In this document: positions 35,047-44,201 of the stretch, piece after piece
How the letters are laid out: each line of letters opens with the position of its first letter
How positions within the stretch are numbered: the first letter of the stretch is position 1
DNA from: Gammaproteobacteria bacterium
GTDB lineage: Bacteria > Pseudomonadota > Gammaproteobacteria > Pseudomonadales > Pseudohongiellaceae
DNA: 64,000 nt
Direction: 5' to 3'
NCBI GenBank assembly: GCA_030828385.1
Contig: JAURCS010000003.1
Coordinates: 43,560 to 107,559, forward strand
Made by a program: the position numbers and the translations under genes
The notes under the pieces: model-generated
Told to the model about the DNA's origin: nothing
The model's input: the letters and a program-made list of their open reading frames with translations, nothing else
The model's database searches: none

Positions 35047-35931
35047 ATGTCTGATAATGCCCGTGGCGTCTGGTACATGGCTCTGGCCACTTTTGTGTTT
35101 GGGCTGATGACTGTTTTCGTCAAACTGGTGCCGTCCATTCCGCCCCTGGAAATCATTTTTTTTCGGGCCGTTATCGCACTGATCCTCTGCTATTGGGGGT
35201 TAAAGCGGGCGCGAGTATCAATGTGGGGCAATAACAAGGCCATGCTGATTATGCGGGGTGTTGCCGGCGTCATGGCGCTGTCTCTTAACTTCTGGCTGGT
35301 GCAGGAAATACCTCTGGCAACCGCCTCTACCTTGACCTACCTGGCCCCGATATCGACAACCTTGATCGGTATCTGGTTTGTGAAAGAGAAAGTCAGCCCG
35401 ATCCAGGGGCTGTTTTTCATCACCAGTTTTGCCGGCATTCTGGTGATTCAGGGATTTGATGCCAGAGTCTCATTATTTCATCTCGGTGTGGGTTTGGTGA
35501 CCTGTCTGTTTATGGGTATTGCCTATAACTGTGTACGCAAACTATCTACCAGCGAGCATCCCTTGGTCATTATTTTTTACTTTCCAGCGGTCTGTCTTCC
35601 GGTGACTGCCGTCGCCTGCCTGTTATTCTGGGTGCAACCGCAAGGCTGGGAATGGTTTTATTTATTCATGGTCGGGATTACCAGCCAGGTGGCCCAGTAT
35701 TTCATGACGCGCTCCTATCAACTGGCGGAAATCTCAACCGTATCAATCGTTAATTACACGGGTATTATTTATGCCATCGTTCTGGGCTACATCATTTTCG
35801 GTGAAGGCTTTAATCTGCTGACCTATCTGGGGATGGCCCTGGTAATTGTCGGTGTGATATTAAATATCGTATGGAAACAACACAATAAAAAGCCGGTGGT
35901 TAGCGATCCATCATCCGTAGTAATTAAATAG
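35047..35931 (+). CDS. EamA (DMT) family transporter
   Basis: This 294-residue inner-membrane protein has about ten hydrophobic helices arranged as two EamA repeats (about 5-135 and 148-283). Repeat hallmarks are IIFFRAVIALILCYWGL, ATASTLTYLAPISTTLIGIWFVKEKVS in the first half and ISTVSIVNYTGIIYAIVLGYIIFGEG in the second. Members export or exchange small metabolites; the substrate cannot be named. The start ATG 35047 lacks a strong ribosome site and lies just after a terminator-like hairpin. It ends with a short basic tail. Confidence 0.85.
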   Translation: MSDNARGVWYMALATFVFGLMTVFVKLVPSIPPLEIIFFRAVIALILCYWGLKRARVSMWGNNKAMLIMRGVAGVMALSLNFWLVQEIPLATASTLTYLAPISTTLIGIWFVKEKVSPIQGLFFITSFAGILVIQGFDARVSLFHLGVGLVTCLFMGIAYNCVRKLSTSEHPLVIIFYFPAVCLPVTAVACLLFWVQPQGWEWFYLFMVGITSQVAQYFMTRSYQLAEISTVSIVNYTGIIYAIVLGYIIFGEGFNLLTYLGMALVIVGVILNIVWKQHNKKPVVSDPSSVVIK

Positions 35932-35988
35932 GAGCCCTTGTAGACTTTCCCCATACTAATAACAATATTCACTTACCAGGGAGGCAGT

Positions 35989-37020
35989 ATGAGGGGGATT
36001 ATTCGTCTATTGGCGCTTGCCATTTTAATTTCAAATGCGTTTTATGTTTCCGCCCATCACAGTACAGTGGCTATCTATGATGCGTCGAAACGAATTGAAG
36101 TCACTGGTACGGTCACATCAGTATCCTGGCGTAACCCTCACGGGCGAATTGTTCTGGATGTCAAGGATGACGAGGGCAATGTGATGGAGTGGGAAGCCGA
36201 GGTAGCCTCCATTAGCGTGCTTCGTAATAGGGGAGTCAGATCGGATTTGATCAATGTGGGTGATGTGATCACTATTGCCGGTCAGCCCTCGCGTCGTAAT
36301 CTACCGATTATTTTTGGCACCAATGCCTTGCTGCCCAGCGGCTATGAATTTGATTTTGGCTCCCGCACAGCCTATTTTCCTGAAGGTAAGAACGGCAATA
36401 TCGTCGGTTATGAAACGCCGGATGTGGATGTCTCGAATGCTATTGCTGCAGCTGAGGGCATATTTCGCGTCTGGAGTACCATCATGAGTGATCCTGCTGC
36501 CTTTCCTATTTTCAAAGGTGGCTATCCTTTTAATGAAGCTGGACAACAGGCTCTTGATGATTGGGATCCCAATAGCAATTCCCTGTTTCAGTGTGGTAAC
36601 AAGGGGACGCCGTTGATTATGATCAGCCCTATCCCCATGGATTTCGTCCATCAGGGTGAAGACATTCTCATGCGCCTGGAAGAGTACGATGCGCGTCGCC
36701 TGATTCACATGTCAGCGGATGCCCGCGCGCCTGAAGAACATAGCCTGTTTGGTTTTTCCCGCGGGCATTGGGAAAACGACACGCTGGTGGTGACAACTGA
36801 TCATATCGCTGCGGGTTATTTTGACCATATGGGAGCGAAACAAAGTGACCAGATTTCCATCGTTGAACGTTTCATTCCGAATACAGATTACTCGCGTCTG
36901 GATTATGAAATGACAGTAACTGACCCGGTTTATTTTACTGAACCTTTTACCCTGAAACGCTATTTTGTCTGGTATCCGGAAATGAGCGTGCATGATTATG
37001 AATGTCTGGAACGTTACTAA
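35989..37020 (+). CDS. Exported DUF6152-type protein
   Basis: This 343-residue protein starts with a signal peptide (MRGIIRLLALAILISNAFYVSAHHS). The mature N-terminus matches the DUF6152 pattern: AHHSTVAIYDASKRIEVTGTVTSVSWRNPHGRI, followed by WEAEVASISVLRNRGV and ITIAGQPSRR. The second half, with FGFSRGHWENDTLVVTTDH and VERFIPN, resembles the C-terminal region common to these secreted proteins of unknown role. A nucleic-acid-binding-like beta barrel is likely for the first part. It is 57 bases downstream of the EamA gene. Confidence 0.75.
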   Translation: MRGIIRLLALAILISNAFYVSAHHSTVAIYDASKRIEVTGTVTSVSWRNPHGRIVLDVKDDEGNVMEWEAEVASISVLRNRGVRSDLINVGDVITIAGQPSRRNLPIIFGTNALLPSGYEFDFGSRTAYFPEGKNGNIVGYETPDVDVSNAIAAAEGIFRVWSTIMSDPAAFPIFKGGYPFNEAGQQALDDWDPNSNSLFQCGNKGTPLIMISPIPMDFVHQGEDILMRLEEYDARRLIHMSADARAPEEHSLFGFSRGHWENDTLVVTTDHIAAGYFDHMGAKQSDQISIVERFIPNTDYSRLDYEMTVTDPVYFTEPFTLKRYFVWYPEMSVHDYECLERY

Positions 37021-37178
37021 GCTATGGTGCGAAGAAGCGCCAATGCAGAACCGGGTACGACCGGCTTTTGCTGATTAAGACAAGTCTGGCAATGAGGTTT
37101 TGCACATCGGCATGGCTCTCACTACAATCGCCTGATCAGTGCGATCATCGGGATCGCTTTCCGGGGGAACTTTTACTA

Positions 37179-38561
37179 ATGCGTACACTACAATTTTTTA
37201 CCGTGTTGATACTTATGTCGGCGCCAATTGTGCAGGCACAGGACTTCTGGAGTGCCGCTGATCTGGATGACTTGAGTAATAGTCTATCGAGCCAGGTTGG
37301 GTCGAATAATGCGGCCATCCTTAACAATATCATTAACGAGGGCGGTTACTACGCTGCCATGGTCCACCGTGAGGCAGGGCCAGGTTTTTCAGAGCTGCAT
37401 GACGAATGGGCTGATATCTATTTTGTGACTAATGGCAGTGCCACTATTTTTACCGGTGGCAGTATTGTCGATGTAACGGAATCCTCCCCGGGGGAATTTC
37501 GTGGCAGCAGCATTGAAGGGGGAGTGTCGCGCCCGATAAGTGCAGGAGACATTGTTCATATCCCGGCAGGTTTACCCCATTACGTCCTTGTTGGGGAGGG
37601 TCAGGAAATCACCTATTTCATATTAAAGGCGAAAGGGCTGCTGCCCGGTGAAAAGCGAGTCGAGATTACGGCTATCCCGGGTGTGGTGAATGAGGGCGCA
37701 CGGTGGCAGCAAGTCTGGTCAGATTATGTCACTGCAGATGGCATCCTGGGAACCGCTGATGGCGGTGTTATGTTTGCCCAGGAACAGACCGATAGCATCA
37801 AGAAGCTGATTAATGGGAATGAATATACTGTTTTTGAAAATACCAATGGTGGCGGTTCAGTCTCCCTGGACAATGAAGGCCGGCTATTTATTGCCGAGCG
37901 CGCCTGCAGTGAGCCTATGAATGACGAATTCGCCGGCTGTAATGAGTTGACCCGTATTGCCCAACTGGCGCCGGAATATCGTCTGCTGGCAAATAGTTTT
38001 GCTGATGGTTCACCCCTGGGCAGAGTGAATGACCTTATCGCTGATGGCAGAGGCGGAGCATTTTTTACTTCTCGTGGCGCGTGGCATGTCAGTGCTGATG
38101 GTGATATCAGTGTGGTGGCGGACGAAAATATTTCTTCCAACGGCATTATGCTTAACCGCGCTGGCGATGTACTTTATGTCACCAATAATACTGAAGTGCT
38201 GGCTTTTGATGTGCGCCGGGATGGCAGCACTCGCAACCGCCGGGTGTTTGCCAGCCTCGATGGTGACAATGGTGGTGATGGCATGGCCATTGATAATGAC
38301 GGGCGACTTTATGTCACGGGCAATCAAGGGGTTCATGTAATTGAAGAAGGGGGTGAATACCTTGGTCTTATCCCGACACCGCGGCGGCCAATTACCATTG
38401 CCTTTTCCGGGCCGGACAAAAAAACACTTTATGCGCCGTCGATGGGTGCTATTGGCGCTGATGGCAAGCAATGGACAACGCCTGCGGGCGTTCGCAATAT
38501 CGCCATGACTATTTACACCCTGGACATGGAAACGGCAGGTTTCCTCGGCAGACCCAAATAA
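37179..38561 (+). CDS. Exported cupin plus SMP-30/gluconolactonase-like propeller protein
   Basis: I start at ATG 37179, with GGGGGAA nine bases upstream, giving 460 residues and a signal peptide (MRTLQFFTVLILMSAPIVQAQ); a longer frame from 37002 would overlap the previous gene. Residues about 40-150 are a cupin (ELHDEWADIYFVTNGSATI, then GDIVHIPAGLPHYV with metal-binding-type His residues). The rest is a six-bladed propeller with SMP-30-like motifs GRVNDLIADGRGGAFFTS, SSNGIMLN and GGDGMAIDNDGRLYVT. A periplasmic lactonase or hydrolase is plausible but unproven. The two-domain order is unusual. Confidence 0.75.
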   Translation: MRTLQFFTVLILMSAPIVQAQDFWSAADLDDLSNSLSSQVGSNNAAILNNIINEGGYYAAMVHREAGPGFSELHDEWADIYFVTNGSATIFTGGSIVDVTESSPGEFRGSSIEGGVSRPISAGDIVHIPAGLPHYVLVGEGQEITYFILKAKGLLPGEKRVEITAIPGVVNEGARWQQVWSDYVTADGILGTADGGVMFAQEQTDSIKKLINGNEYTVFENTNGGGSVSLDNEGRLFIAERACSEPMNDEFAGCNELTRIAQLAPEYRLLANSFADGSPLGRVNDLIADGRGGAFFTSRGAWHVSADGDISVVADENISSNGIMLNRAGDVLYVTNNTEVLAFDVRRDGSTRNRRVFASLDGDNGGDGMAIDNDGRLYVTGNQGVHVIEEGGEYLGLIPTPRRPITIAFSGPDKKTLYAPSMGAIGADGKQWTTPAGVRNIAMTIYTLDMETAGFLGRPK

Positions 38562-38585
38562 AACATTAACAGTCGGAAACAGAGT

Positions 38586-38834
38586 ATGCAGATAACCGTA
38601 GAACTGAGTATGTATCCGTTCAAGGAAGATTATAAAACCCATATCAAGGATTTTATTGATGAAATCAACAAGCGCAGTGGCATGGTGATCAATACCTTCC
38701 CAACCGCAACGCTGGTGCATGGGGAATACGGCCTTGTCATGGATACTTTAAAGAAAATGATTGCCTGGAGTTATGACACTCATGGCAGGCAGGTATTCGT
38801 GGCAAAGTTTATTCCGGGGCATGAGCTGGACTAA
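38586..38834 (+). CDS. YkoF-like/thiamine-binding superfamily small protein
   Basis: This 82-residue protein has the alternating beta-alpha pattern of the YkoF and MTH1187-type thiamine/HMP-binding superfamily: QITVELSMYPFKEDYKTHIKDFIDEINKR, then VHGEYGLVMDTLKKM and a last strand RQVFVAKFI. Members bind thiamine or its precursor, or are of unknown role. It is directly followed, three bases after the stop, by a PnuC-type transporter gene, which supports a role in vitamin uptake. No TPP riboswitch was seen upstream. Confidence 0.65.
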   Translation: MQITVELSMYPFKEDYKTHIKDFIDEINKRSGMVINTFPTATLVHGEYGLVMDTLKKMIAWSYDTHGRQVFVAKFIPGHELD

Positions 38835-38837
38835 TTG

Positions 38838-39413
38838 ATGGCAAGCCCTGAAATAGTCGCCGTCGTCCTGGCTATAGCCTATCTGTTACTGGCTGCCAGA
38901 GAACACATCGCATGTTGGGCCTGTGCTTTTATCAGTTCTGCCATTTACACCTTTGTGTTCTGGGATGTCAGTCTGCTGATGGAATCGATGCTCAATATCT
39001 TTTACGCGGTGATGGCTGTTGTAGGCTGGTATGAGTGGCGCTACGGGGGCAGCAAGCGTGGTGGATTATCGATTGGCAGGCTGGCGTATTGGCAGCACAT
39101 CTGTATCATTCTTGGTGCCCTGGTTCTGGCCGGCCTAAATGGTTGGTTAATGCAACGATTCACTTCCGCCGCCTGGCCTTTCCTGGATGCTTTTACTACC
39201 TGGGCCAGTGTGCTGACCACGTTTTTGGTGATATGGAAAATCCTGGAAAACTGGCTTTACTGGTTGGTCATAGATTCCATTTCAATCTATCTCTATCTTG
39301 ATCGCGGCTTGTATCTTACCGCGCTGCTTTTTGCTGTTTACCTGGTGATTGCCATTTTTGGCTATCTCCACTGGCGAAAACTCTGGCTTGAGAACAAGCA
39401 AAACAGTGTTTAA
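38838..39413 (+). CDS. PnuC-family vitamin transporter, possibly thiamine (PnuT)
   Basis: This 191-residue membrane protein with about seven helices has PnuC hallmarks: WACAFISSAIYTFVFWDVSLLMESMLNIFYAVMAVVGWYEWRYG, and the late ENWLYWLVIDSISIYLYLDRGLYLTALLF with a GYLHWRK end. PnuC carriers import nicotinamide riboside, riboflavin (RibM/PnuX) or thiamine (PnuT) by facilitated diffusion with intracellular trapping. The preceding YkoF-like gene makes thiamine the best guess. I start at ATG 38838, not the in-frame TTG three bases earlier. A strong bidirectional terminator follows. Confidence 0.78.
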   Translation: MASPEIVAVVLAIAYLLLAAREHIACWACAFISSAIYTFVFWDVSLLMESMLNIFYAVMAVVGWYEWRYGGSKRGGLSIGRLAYWQHICIILGALVLAGLNGWLMQRFTSAAWPFLDAFTTWASVLTTFLVIWKILENWLYWLVIDSISIYLYLDRGLYLTALLFAVYLVIAIFGYLHWRKLWLENKQNSV

Positions 39414-39445
39414 CTGTTCAGAATAAAATCAGAAAAATAAGAATA

Positions 39446-39473
39446 AAAAAAGGCAGCTTCAAGCTGCCTTTTT
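39446..39473. terminator. Bidirectional intrinsic terminator between pnuC-type gene and bfr
   Basis: AAAAAGGCAGC TTCAA GCTGCCTTTTT forms an 11-base stem flanked by A-run and T-run. It can end both the plus-strand transporter transcript and the minus-strand bfr transcript. Confidence 0.92.
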
Positions 39474-39499
39474 CGTTTGATTGTTTGGTAAAGCAGAAA

Positions 39500-39979
39500 T
39501 TAATTTCCGCCTTCGTCCATTTTTTCCGACAGATAATTCTGAATACCCATATTTTCGATCAGGTAGAGCTGTGCTTCGATCCAGTCCACATGTTTTTCTT
39601 CATCATCCAGAATAGTTCGGAACAGATCGCGGCTGACATAATCCTGTACGCTCTCACTATAAGCAATGGCGGCACGCAGATCGGGGATGGCGCGCATCTC
39701 CAGATCCAGATCACAACGCAGCATTTCCTCGGTATGTTCTCCAATATGGAGTTTGCCCAGATCCTGCAGATTAGGCAGTCCCTCGAGAAATAAAATTCGA
39801 TCAATAATATGATCGGCATGTTTCATTTCATCAATGGATTCTTCTCGGGTGTACTCTGCCAGTTCTTTCAGGCCCCAGTCTTCAAACATTTTTGCGTGGA
39901 GAAAGTACTGATTGATAGCTACCAGTTCATTGCCCAGTATTGTGTTCAGATGTTCGATTACCTTGCTGTCGCCTTTCAT
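39500..39979 (-). CDS. bfr: Bacterioferritin
   Basis: Bacterioferritin is a 24-subunit iron-storage shell with ferroxidase centres and haem between subunits. I start at ATG 39979 ([12 protein letters not shown]), matching known Bfr starts, which gives 159 residues; a longer frame to 40072 has no family support. Ferroxidase residues Glu18, Glu51 and His54 and the haem ligand Met52 ([11 protein letters not shown]) are present, with the later DEEKHVDW block. [14 protein letters not shown] is a hallmark. bfd lies 230 bases upstream on the same strand. Confidence 0.96.
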   Translation of the reverse strand: MKGDSKVIEHLNTILGNELVAINQYFLHAKMFEDWGLKELAEYTREESIDEMKHADHIIDRILFLEGLPNLQDLGKLHIGEHTEEMLRCDLDLEMRAIPDLRAAIAYSESVQDYVSRDLFRTILDDEEKHVDWIEAQLYLIENMGIQNYLSEKMDEGGN

Positions 39980-40209
39980 AGATTCTTCCTGCTGTCTTGT
40001 TAAAAAGTGGAGAAAATGGCTGTGCCATAGAGGTTGCCATTGTGGCGTTATGAAGCATATTTGTCCAGCCAAAGGGAGCTTAAGTGCTTAATTTTTATGA
40101 ATAAAGAGAGAATACGAATGCTTATTGATCGTATTTTTATTCAGTAAAAGTATAAAGGGTGCGGTGGGTAAGTGCGGGGTCGGCTAGCGTGCAGGTTTAA
40201 CTTCCAGTT

Positions 40210-40398
40210 TCACATAGCCGGTTCAAAAGGGGCTTTCTTTACGCTGGTTTCCACGATGCTCTGGGCAAGCTGGCTACATCGGCCGCACTGACTGGCAACG
40301 CCCAGTTCCCTGCACACTTCTTCAAATGAACCGGCGCCAGCATTCACAAATTCCTTGATCTGGCGGTCTGTTACAGCTTTGCAAAGGCATACGTACAT
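40210..40398 (-). CDS. bfd: Bacterioferritin-associated ferredoxin
   Basis: Bfd is a small [2Fe-2S] protein that passes electrons to bacterioferritin to release stored iron. The 62 residues have all four ligands: Cys4 and Cys6 in MYVCLCK and Cys38 and Cys41 in CGRC. A Fur-type box at 40477-40495, about 80 bases upstream of the start, predicts induction under iron starvation. bfr follows downstream; the 230-base gap between them may contain a separate bfr promoter. Confidence 0.96.
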   Translation of the reverse strand: MYVCLCKAVTDRQIKEFVNAGAGSFEEVCRELGVASQCGRCSQLAQSIVETSVKKAPFEPAM

Positions 40399-40476
40399 GG
40401 CGTTTACGAATTTCCCTGAAGTTGGTTGGCTGAGTTCTACACTCTGGTTTTCTTGGGACTTGTTGAGAATGCTAAG

Positions 40477-40495
40477 CTAAATGAGAATCATTGTC
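40477..40495. promoter_or_regulatory. Fur box upstream of bfd
   Basis: CTAAATGAGAATCATTGTC matches the 19-base Fur consensus at 14 positions, with the core ATGA-AATCATT intact. It is placed 79-97 bases before the bfd ATG, in the promoter region. Confidence 0.72.
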
Positions 40496-40596
40496 AAAAA
40501 GAAAATCTACTATTTTCCACCCTTTTTTCGAGCTGTGGGTATTGTGCTTCGCGACGTGCTCAAGCAGCTATGATTTGAATCAAATGGCAGTGAGAC

Positions 40597-42264
40597 TCAG
40601 GCGCTTCTGCTGAAAATCGCCTGACGGGCAACTTCTTTTGCGGTGGCAAAATCAGCTTTGCCAGATCCCAGTTTTGGTAAGTCATCAACGGCGATGTAGG
40701 CAGCGGGCAAGGAAAGATTATTGAGTCCACCAGCCAGCAATTTGGGACGTAATTCCCGTTCTTCAAGTTCATGGGTAGTGAGGATGACAATCATTTCGCC
40801 TTTTTTCGGGTCTGGTACGTTTATCGCAAGAATTTCAATTTCCTCATCATTCAGCACTTCACGCAGGATACGTTCAACGGTTCCCAGGCCAATCATTTCG
40901 CCACTTATTTTTGCGAAGCGGGCATAACGATCTTCTATATGAAGAAAGTTGTCTTCATCTACAGAGCCTTTATCACCGGTGACATACCAGCGTTTGCCAT
41001 CAATCTCTTTAATGACACTGTCTGTTAATTCCTGATTACCAAGATAGCCCTTCATGACCTGGGGACCTGCCACCATTATCATGCCTGCAGTGCCCAGAGC
41101 TAATGGTTCCAGTGAATCGGGATCTGCGATACGCAGCAATGTCCCCGGAATAGGTTTGCCAACACTACCTGGCTTGTTATTGTCTTTGAGATGGTCACTT
41201 TCCAGATTGGGAAAGGGAGTATTTACCGTGGCTACCGGCGATAGTTCGGTGCAACCATAACCTTCGTAAATAATCTTGTTGAAACGCTTGAAAAAGGCAG
41301 CGCTGACTTCTGACTGCAGTTTTTCTGCGCCCGCCACTGTAAGCCTGATAGTCGCAAGATCTTCTGCCTTGACCTTGGGATTTTTGATATAGAGGCGGAA
41401 GAAGCTTGAGGTGCCAAATAATAGTGTTGCTTTGTTTTGTCGCACCGTTTTGGCAATTATGACGACGTCAGTGGGATCGGGATGACAGATCACTCTTATT
41501 CTTTCCAGCAAGGGTAGAAAAAGGCAGGCCGTCATACCAAAGGAATGGAAAATAGGCAGATTGGCCAGGATGATATCGCCGTCATGGGCATTTAATATTT
41601 TGCTGACCTGTTTAACATTGGCAAGAATATTTTTATGACTGAGCATGACCCCTTTGGGATCACCTTCGCTACCACTTGAAAAGAGAATCACTGCAGTACT
41701 GTCAAGATCGGGCTTTGCGCAATAATGACGTTTGATCGCCTTCGCGGAAAAAAGTTTACAACTCAGCAGTGTCAGTACTTTTTCCCATGTCGGGATGCTG
41801 GCATTAACATCTTCCAGCATTATCAGTTTGACCTTGTCTGCCAGAGGCGTCAGGTCGATACCACGGGCATTACATTTTTCCAGAAATTTCGATGAGGTGT
41901 ATACGGTCTTGAGATCGGCCTGTTCAATGGCGGATATCATGCCATCAAGAGGGGCTGTGTAATTCAGTGGCACCAGGGTTTTGCCCAGAATCATAACCGC
42001 CATACCGGACAGTAAGCCACCGGCTGTGGTGGGCAATAGCAAGCCAATATTTTGTTCGGGGCTTAGTTTGGCAATGCGTTTGGAGAGTAGCAGGGAGCCG
42101 GTCAATGCCGTTTTGGCTTTTAGATTTGCTCCCAGCGTGTCAGCCAGAACTACCGGATTCCCCCTGGACTTGGAGGTGTCTACCCAATGTTCGCCGAGTG
42201 AAGGCAGGGTATCCAGATATTCCATCCAGGAGGGCATTGAATTGTCTTCGGGCAATGGAATCAT
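40597..42264 (-). CDS. AMP-forming acyl-CoA/acyl-ACP synthetase family enzyme
   Basis: This protein activates a carboxylic acid with ATP as acyl-adenylate. Motifs are the P-loop ILFSSGSEGDPKGVMLSHKN, YEGYGCTELSPV, the hinge-region YVTGDKGSVDEDNFLHIEDR and the late catalytic lysine in PKLGSGKADF. The sequence resembles the synthetase half of Aas, the acyl-ACP synthetase/lysophospholipid acyltransferase, but no acyltransferase domain is attached; the PlsC-like gene at 17275 is far away. The start is uncertain: I prefer ATG 42264 with AAGAAG upstream (555 residues); GTG 42330 gives 577. It stands alone. Confidence 0.8.
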   Translation of the reverse strand: MIPLPEDNSMPSWMEYLDTLPSLGEHWVDTSKSRGNPVVLADTLGANLKAKTALTGSLLLSKRIAKLSPEQNIGLLLPTTAGGLLSGMAVMILGKTLVPLNYTAPLDGMISAIEQADLKTVYTSSKFLEKCNARGIDLTPLADKVKLIMLEDVNASIPTWEKVLTLLSCKLFSAKAIKRHYCAKPDLDSTAVILFSSGSEGDPKGVMLSHKNILANVKQVSKILNAHDGDIILANLPIFHSFGMTACLFLPLLERIRVICHPDPTDVVIIAKTVRQNKATLLFGTSSFFRLYIKNPKVKAEDLATIRLTVAGAEKLQSEVSAAFFKRFNKIIYEGYGCTELSPVATVNTPFPNLESDHLKDNNKPGSVGKPIPGTLLRIADPDSLEPLALGTAGMIMVAGPQVMKGYLGNQELTDSVIKEIDGKRWYVTGDKGSVDEDNFLHIEDRYARFAKISGEMIGLGTVERILREVLNDEEIEILAINVPDPKKGEMIVILTTHELEERELRPKLLAGGLNNLSLPAAYIAVDDLPKLGSGKADFATAKEVARQAIFSRSA

Positions 42265-42481
42265 TCGGCTAATTCTTCTTATTCTTGCGCTGGATTTTTT
42301 GATTCTTGTTGTTATGGGTACCAGAATCACTGAGACCAGGTTAACTGAACAGTAATAATAGACTGTAAGCGGCTAAAGATTCCAGTCGCTGGCAAAGAAA
42401 GCGGTAAAGAAAAGGTTAGACAGGCCGATGGCAGCGTCTATTTGCCTTGCTGATTTAGAAAGAAAAAGCGGATAAAAAGCA

Positions 42482-42511
42482 AAACCGGGGTAAATAACTA
42501 TACCCCGGTTT
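42482..42511 (-). terminator. Intrinsic terminator of universal stress protein gene
   Basis: AAACCGGGGTA and TACCCCGGTTT form an 11-base stem with an eight-base loop. On the minus strand it is followed by TGCTTTTTATC, and it lies 35 bases past the stop of the 42546-43355 gene. Confidence 0.85.
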
Positions 42512-42545
42512 CATTTTAAAGCGTGAAGACAAGTCGCCTGAATTA

Positions 42546-43355
42546 TCAGGAAAAGGCAATCACATCCAGCCCTTCAAGTTTGCTCAACACTTTTTCTGAT
42601 GTATTGCCTTTCATAAGGGCTTTGGTCCCCTGTCTTGCCAACGTACCGATGAGTACTGTGTCGGCATCGATTTCTTTTGCGTAACGGGAAATCACTGTCG
42701 CGGGATCACCTTCTTCGGCATGAACCCGATCAGTTGGCAGGCCCGAGATTTTCATTATCCTCTGGCGATCAGGGAAGTGCATGCTGTCTTTGTAGGCATT
42801 GACCACAAAAAAATCTGTATCATAGTGCTTCGCAATGTTCTGGCCTTCGATGAGAATTTTTTCGTTCAGCCTGGCGTATTCCGCTTCGTCCTGCTTTTGA
42901 ATATTAATGGCCGCCAGAATTTTCTTGCGCGGTTTAATGTCACTGGAACGCACAATAGTGACCGGAGCCACGGATGTTCGTAACAGAGCCCACTGCTGAT
43001 TGCTGAACAGGCCTTTCTTGCTGTCCTGGGAATCCGGCATAAAAATATGGTCAGGCTGGAAACGTTGGGCACTGGCCAGAACTGCCTTCTGCCATTCATT
43101 TGACCAGCAAAGTTCAAAACTGAATGAGGCGCCGGCATTTTTCAGCTTATCTGTAATAGCGTTGAGCCAAACATCATCACGGTACAGGTCATCATTGTCG
43201 GCAGAAAGTTTTGTGTTTTCATTATCCACGCTGATAAAAAGATGGACATGGGAGCCTGGCTCCTTGATCTCTGAGGTGATTACAGCACGTTCCAATGCCA
43301 GGTGTTGATTCTGGGTTGCTTCTATAATAACTAATACTTTTCTACCATCTGCCAT
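42546..43355 (-). CDS. Universal stress protein, tandem UspA domains
   Basis: This 269-residue protein has two UspA-like halves. The first is KVLVIIEATQNQHLALERAV to TIVRSSDIKP. The second, from KKILAAINIQK, ends with DADTVLIGTLARQGTKALMKGNTSEKVLSKLEGLDVIAF, which has the G-x2-G-x9-G-[ST] nucleotide-binding pattern only partly. It resembles the UspE type. An Fnr/Anr-type site at 43419-43432 with a -10 box at the right distance predicts induction when oxygen is low. A strong terminator follows, so it is a single-gene unit. Confidence 0.88.
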   Translation of the reverse strand: MADGRKVLVIIEATQNQHLALERAVITSEIKEPGSHVHLFISVDNENTKLSADNDDLYRDDVWLNAITDKLKNAGASFSFELCWSNEWQKAVLASAQRFQPDHIFMPDSQDSKKGLFSNQQWALLRTSVAPVTIVRSSDIKPRKKILAAINIQKQDEAEYARLNEKILIEGQNIAKHYDTDFFVVNAYKDSMHFPDRQRIMKISGLPTDRVHAEEGDPATVISRYAKEIDADTVLIGTLARQGTKALMKGNTSEKVLSKLEGLDVIAFS

Positions 43356-43392
43356 GCTTAACTCCTGAAAAAAATATAGATAACTGATTTGA

Positions 43393-43432
43393 CTATAAAG
43401 CCATGACAGGAAATCACCTTGACTTTAATCAA
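43393..43432 (-). promoter_or_regulatory. Fnr/Anr box and -10 box of universal stress gene
   Basis: TTGACTTTAATCAA at 43419-43432 matches the Fnr/Anr consensus TTGAT-N4-ATCAA at nine of ten positions. On the minus strand TATAGT at 43398-43393 lies about 30 bases downstream of its centre, as expected for a class II activated promoter. Transcription would start about 30 bases before the gene. Confidence 0.75.
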
Positions 43433-43549
43433 GTGCAGACTAGTGTCGGGAAAGGGGGGTTCTACCTTGAACTGCAATGGTTATTCTGTTGGCCGGGAAT
43501 GCAGTAATCTAACTTGAAGTACTTTTTCAGGTTATTTGGCAGATATATT

Positions 43550-44194
43550 TCAGGATAATGGCCAGCCACCAAGCTTTTGCCATCGATTGATTATAAAACA
43601 AAACAGTTCAGCGGTTTTCTCAGCATCATATCGCGCTGAATGGGCTTCTTCATTATTGAAGTCTATGCCCGCACATTCACATGCCCGTGACAGTACCGTT
43701 TGACCAAAAGCGACAGCACTCATGGATGCCGTATCGAGGCTGGAAAAGGGATGAAATGGATTGCGCTTAAGGGTATTTCGTTCTGCGGCGGCATTCACAA
43801 AGCCATGATCAAAATGCGCATTATGCCCTACCAGGATGGCGCGAGTGCAAAGTTCTTCCTTCATTTTTTTGCGAATATTCTTGAACAGTTCCCTGAATAC
43901 GTCCGGTTCCTTGTGGGCAATTCTTAGCGGATGATGCGGGTCGATACCGGTAAACTTTAATGCAGACTCTTCAAGGTTGGCGCCGGGAAAAGGTTCGACC
44001 CTGAAAAACCAGGTGTCCTCAGGTTCAAGAATGCCGTTCTCGTCCATGCCCACTGTGACTGCGGCAATCTCAAGAAGGGCATCTGTTGCACTGTTAAAAC
44101 CGCCACATTCAACATCGATCACTACCGGTAAAAATCCGCGAAAGCGACCGGCGAGTTGGGACTCGGGTTTGCTTGGTGTTTCTGGTGTATTCAT
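43550..44194 (-). CDS. rnt: Ribonuclease T
   Basis: RNase T trims the 3' ends of tRNAs and other stable RNAs. I start at ATG 44194 (MNTPETPSK), seven bases after the pyrC stop, giving 214 residues, the length of E. coli RNase T; the upstream ATG at 44242 would overlap pyrC. DEDD motifs are [11 protein letters not shown] (Asp, Glu), [16 protein letters not shown] and the ending [30 protein letters not shown] is also typical. pyrC-rnt form one transcription unit, as in Pseudomonas. Confidence 0.95.
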   Translation of the reverse strand: MNTPETPSKPESQLAGRFRGFLPVVIDVECGGFNSATDALLEIAAVTVGMDENGILEPEDTWFFRVEPFPGANLEESALKFTGIDPHHPLRIAHKEPDVFRELFKNIRKKMKEELCTRAILVGHNAHFDHGFVNAAAERNTLKRNPFHPFSSLDTASMSAVAFGQTVLSRACECAGIDFNNEEAHSARYDAEKTAELFCFIINRWQKLGGWPLS

Positions 44195-44201
44195 GTGTAT
44201 T

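Noticed and set aside
37002-37178. Longer N-terminus of the cupin/propeller protein
   Set aside because: It would overlap the previous gene and bury the signal peptide; ATG 37179 has a good ribosome site.
38562-38585. TPP riboswitch before the YkoF-like/PnuC pair
   Set aside because: The gap is only 24 bases and lacks the THI-box sequence.
39980-40072. Longer N-terminus of bacterioferritin
   Set aside because: Family members start at MKGD; the extra residues have no homology pattern.
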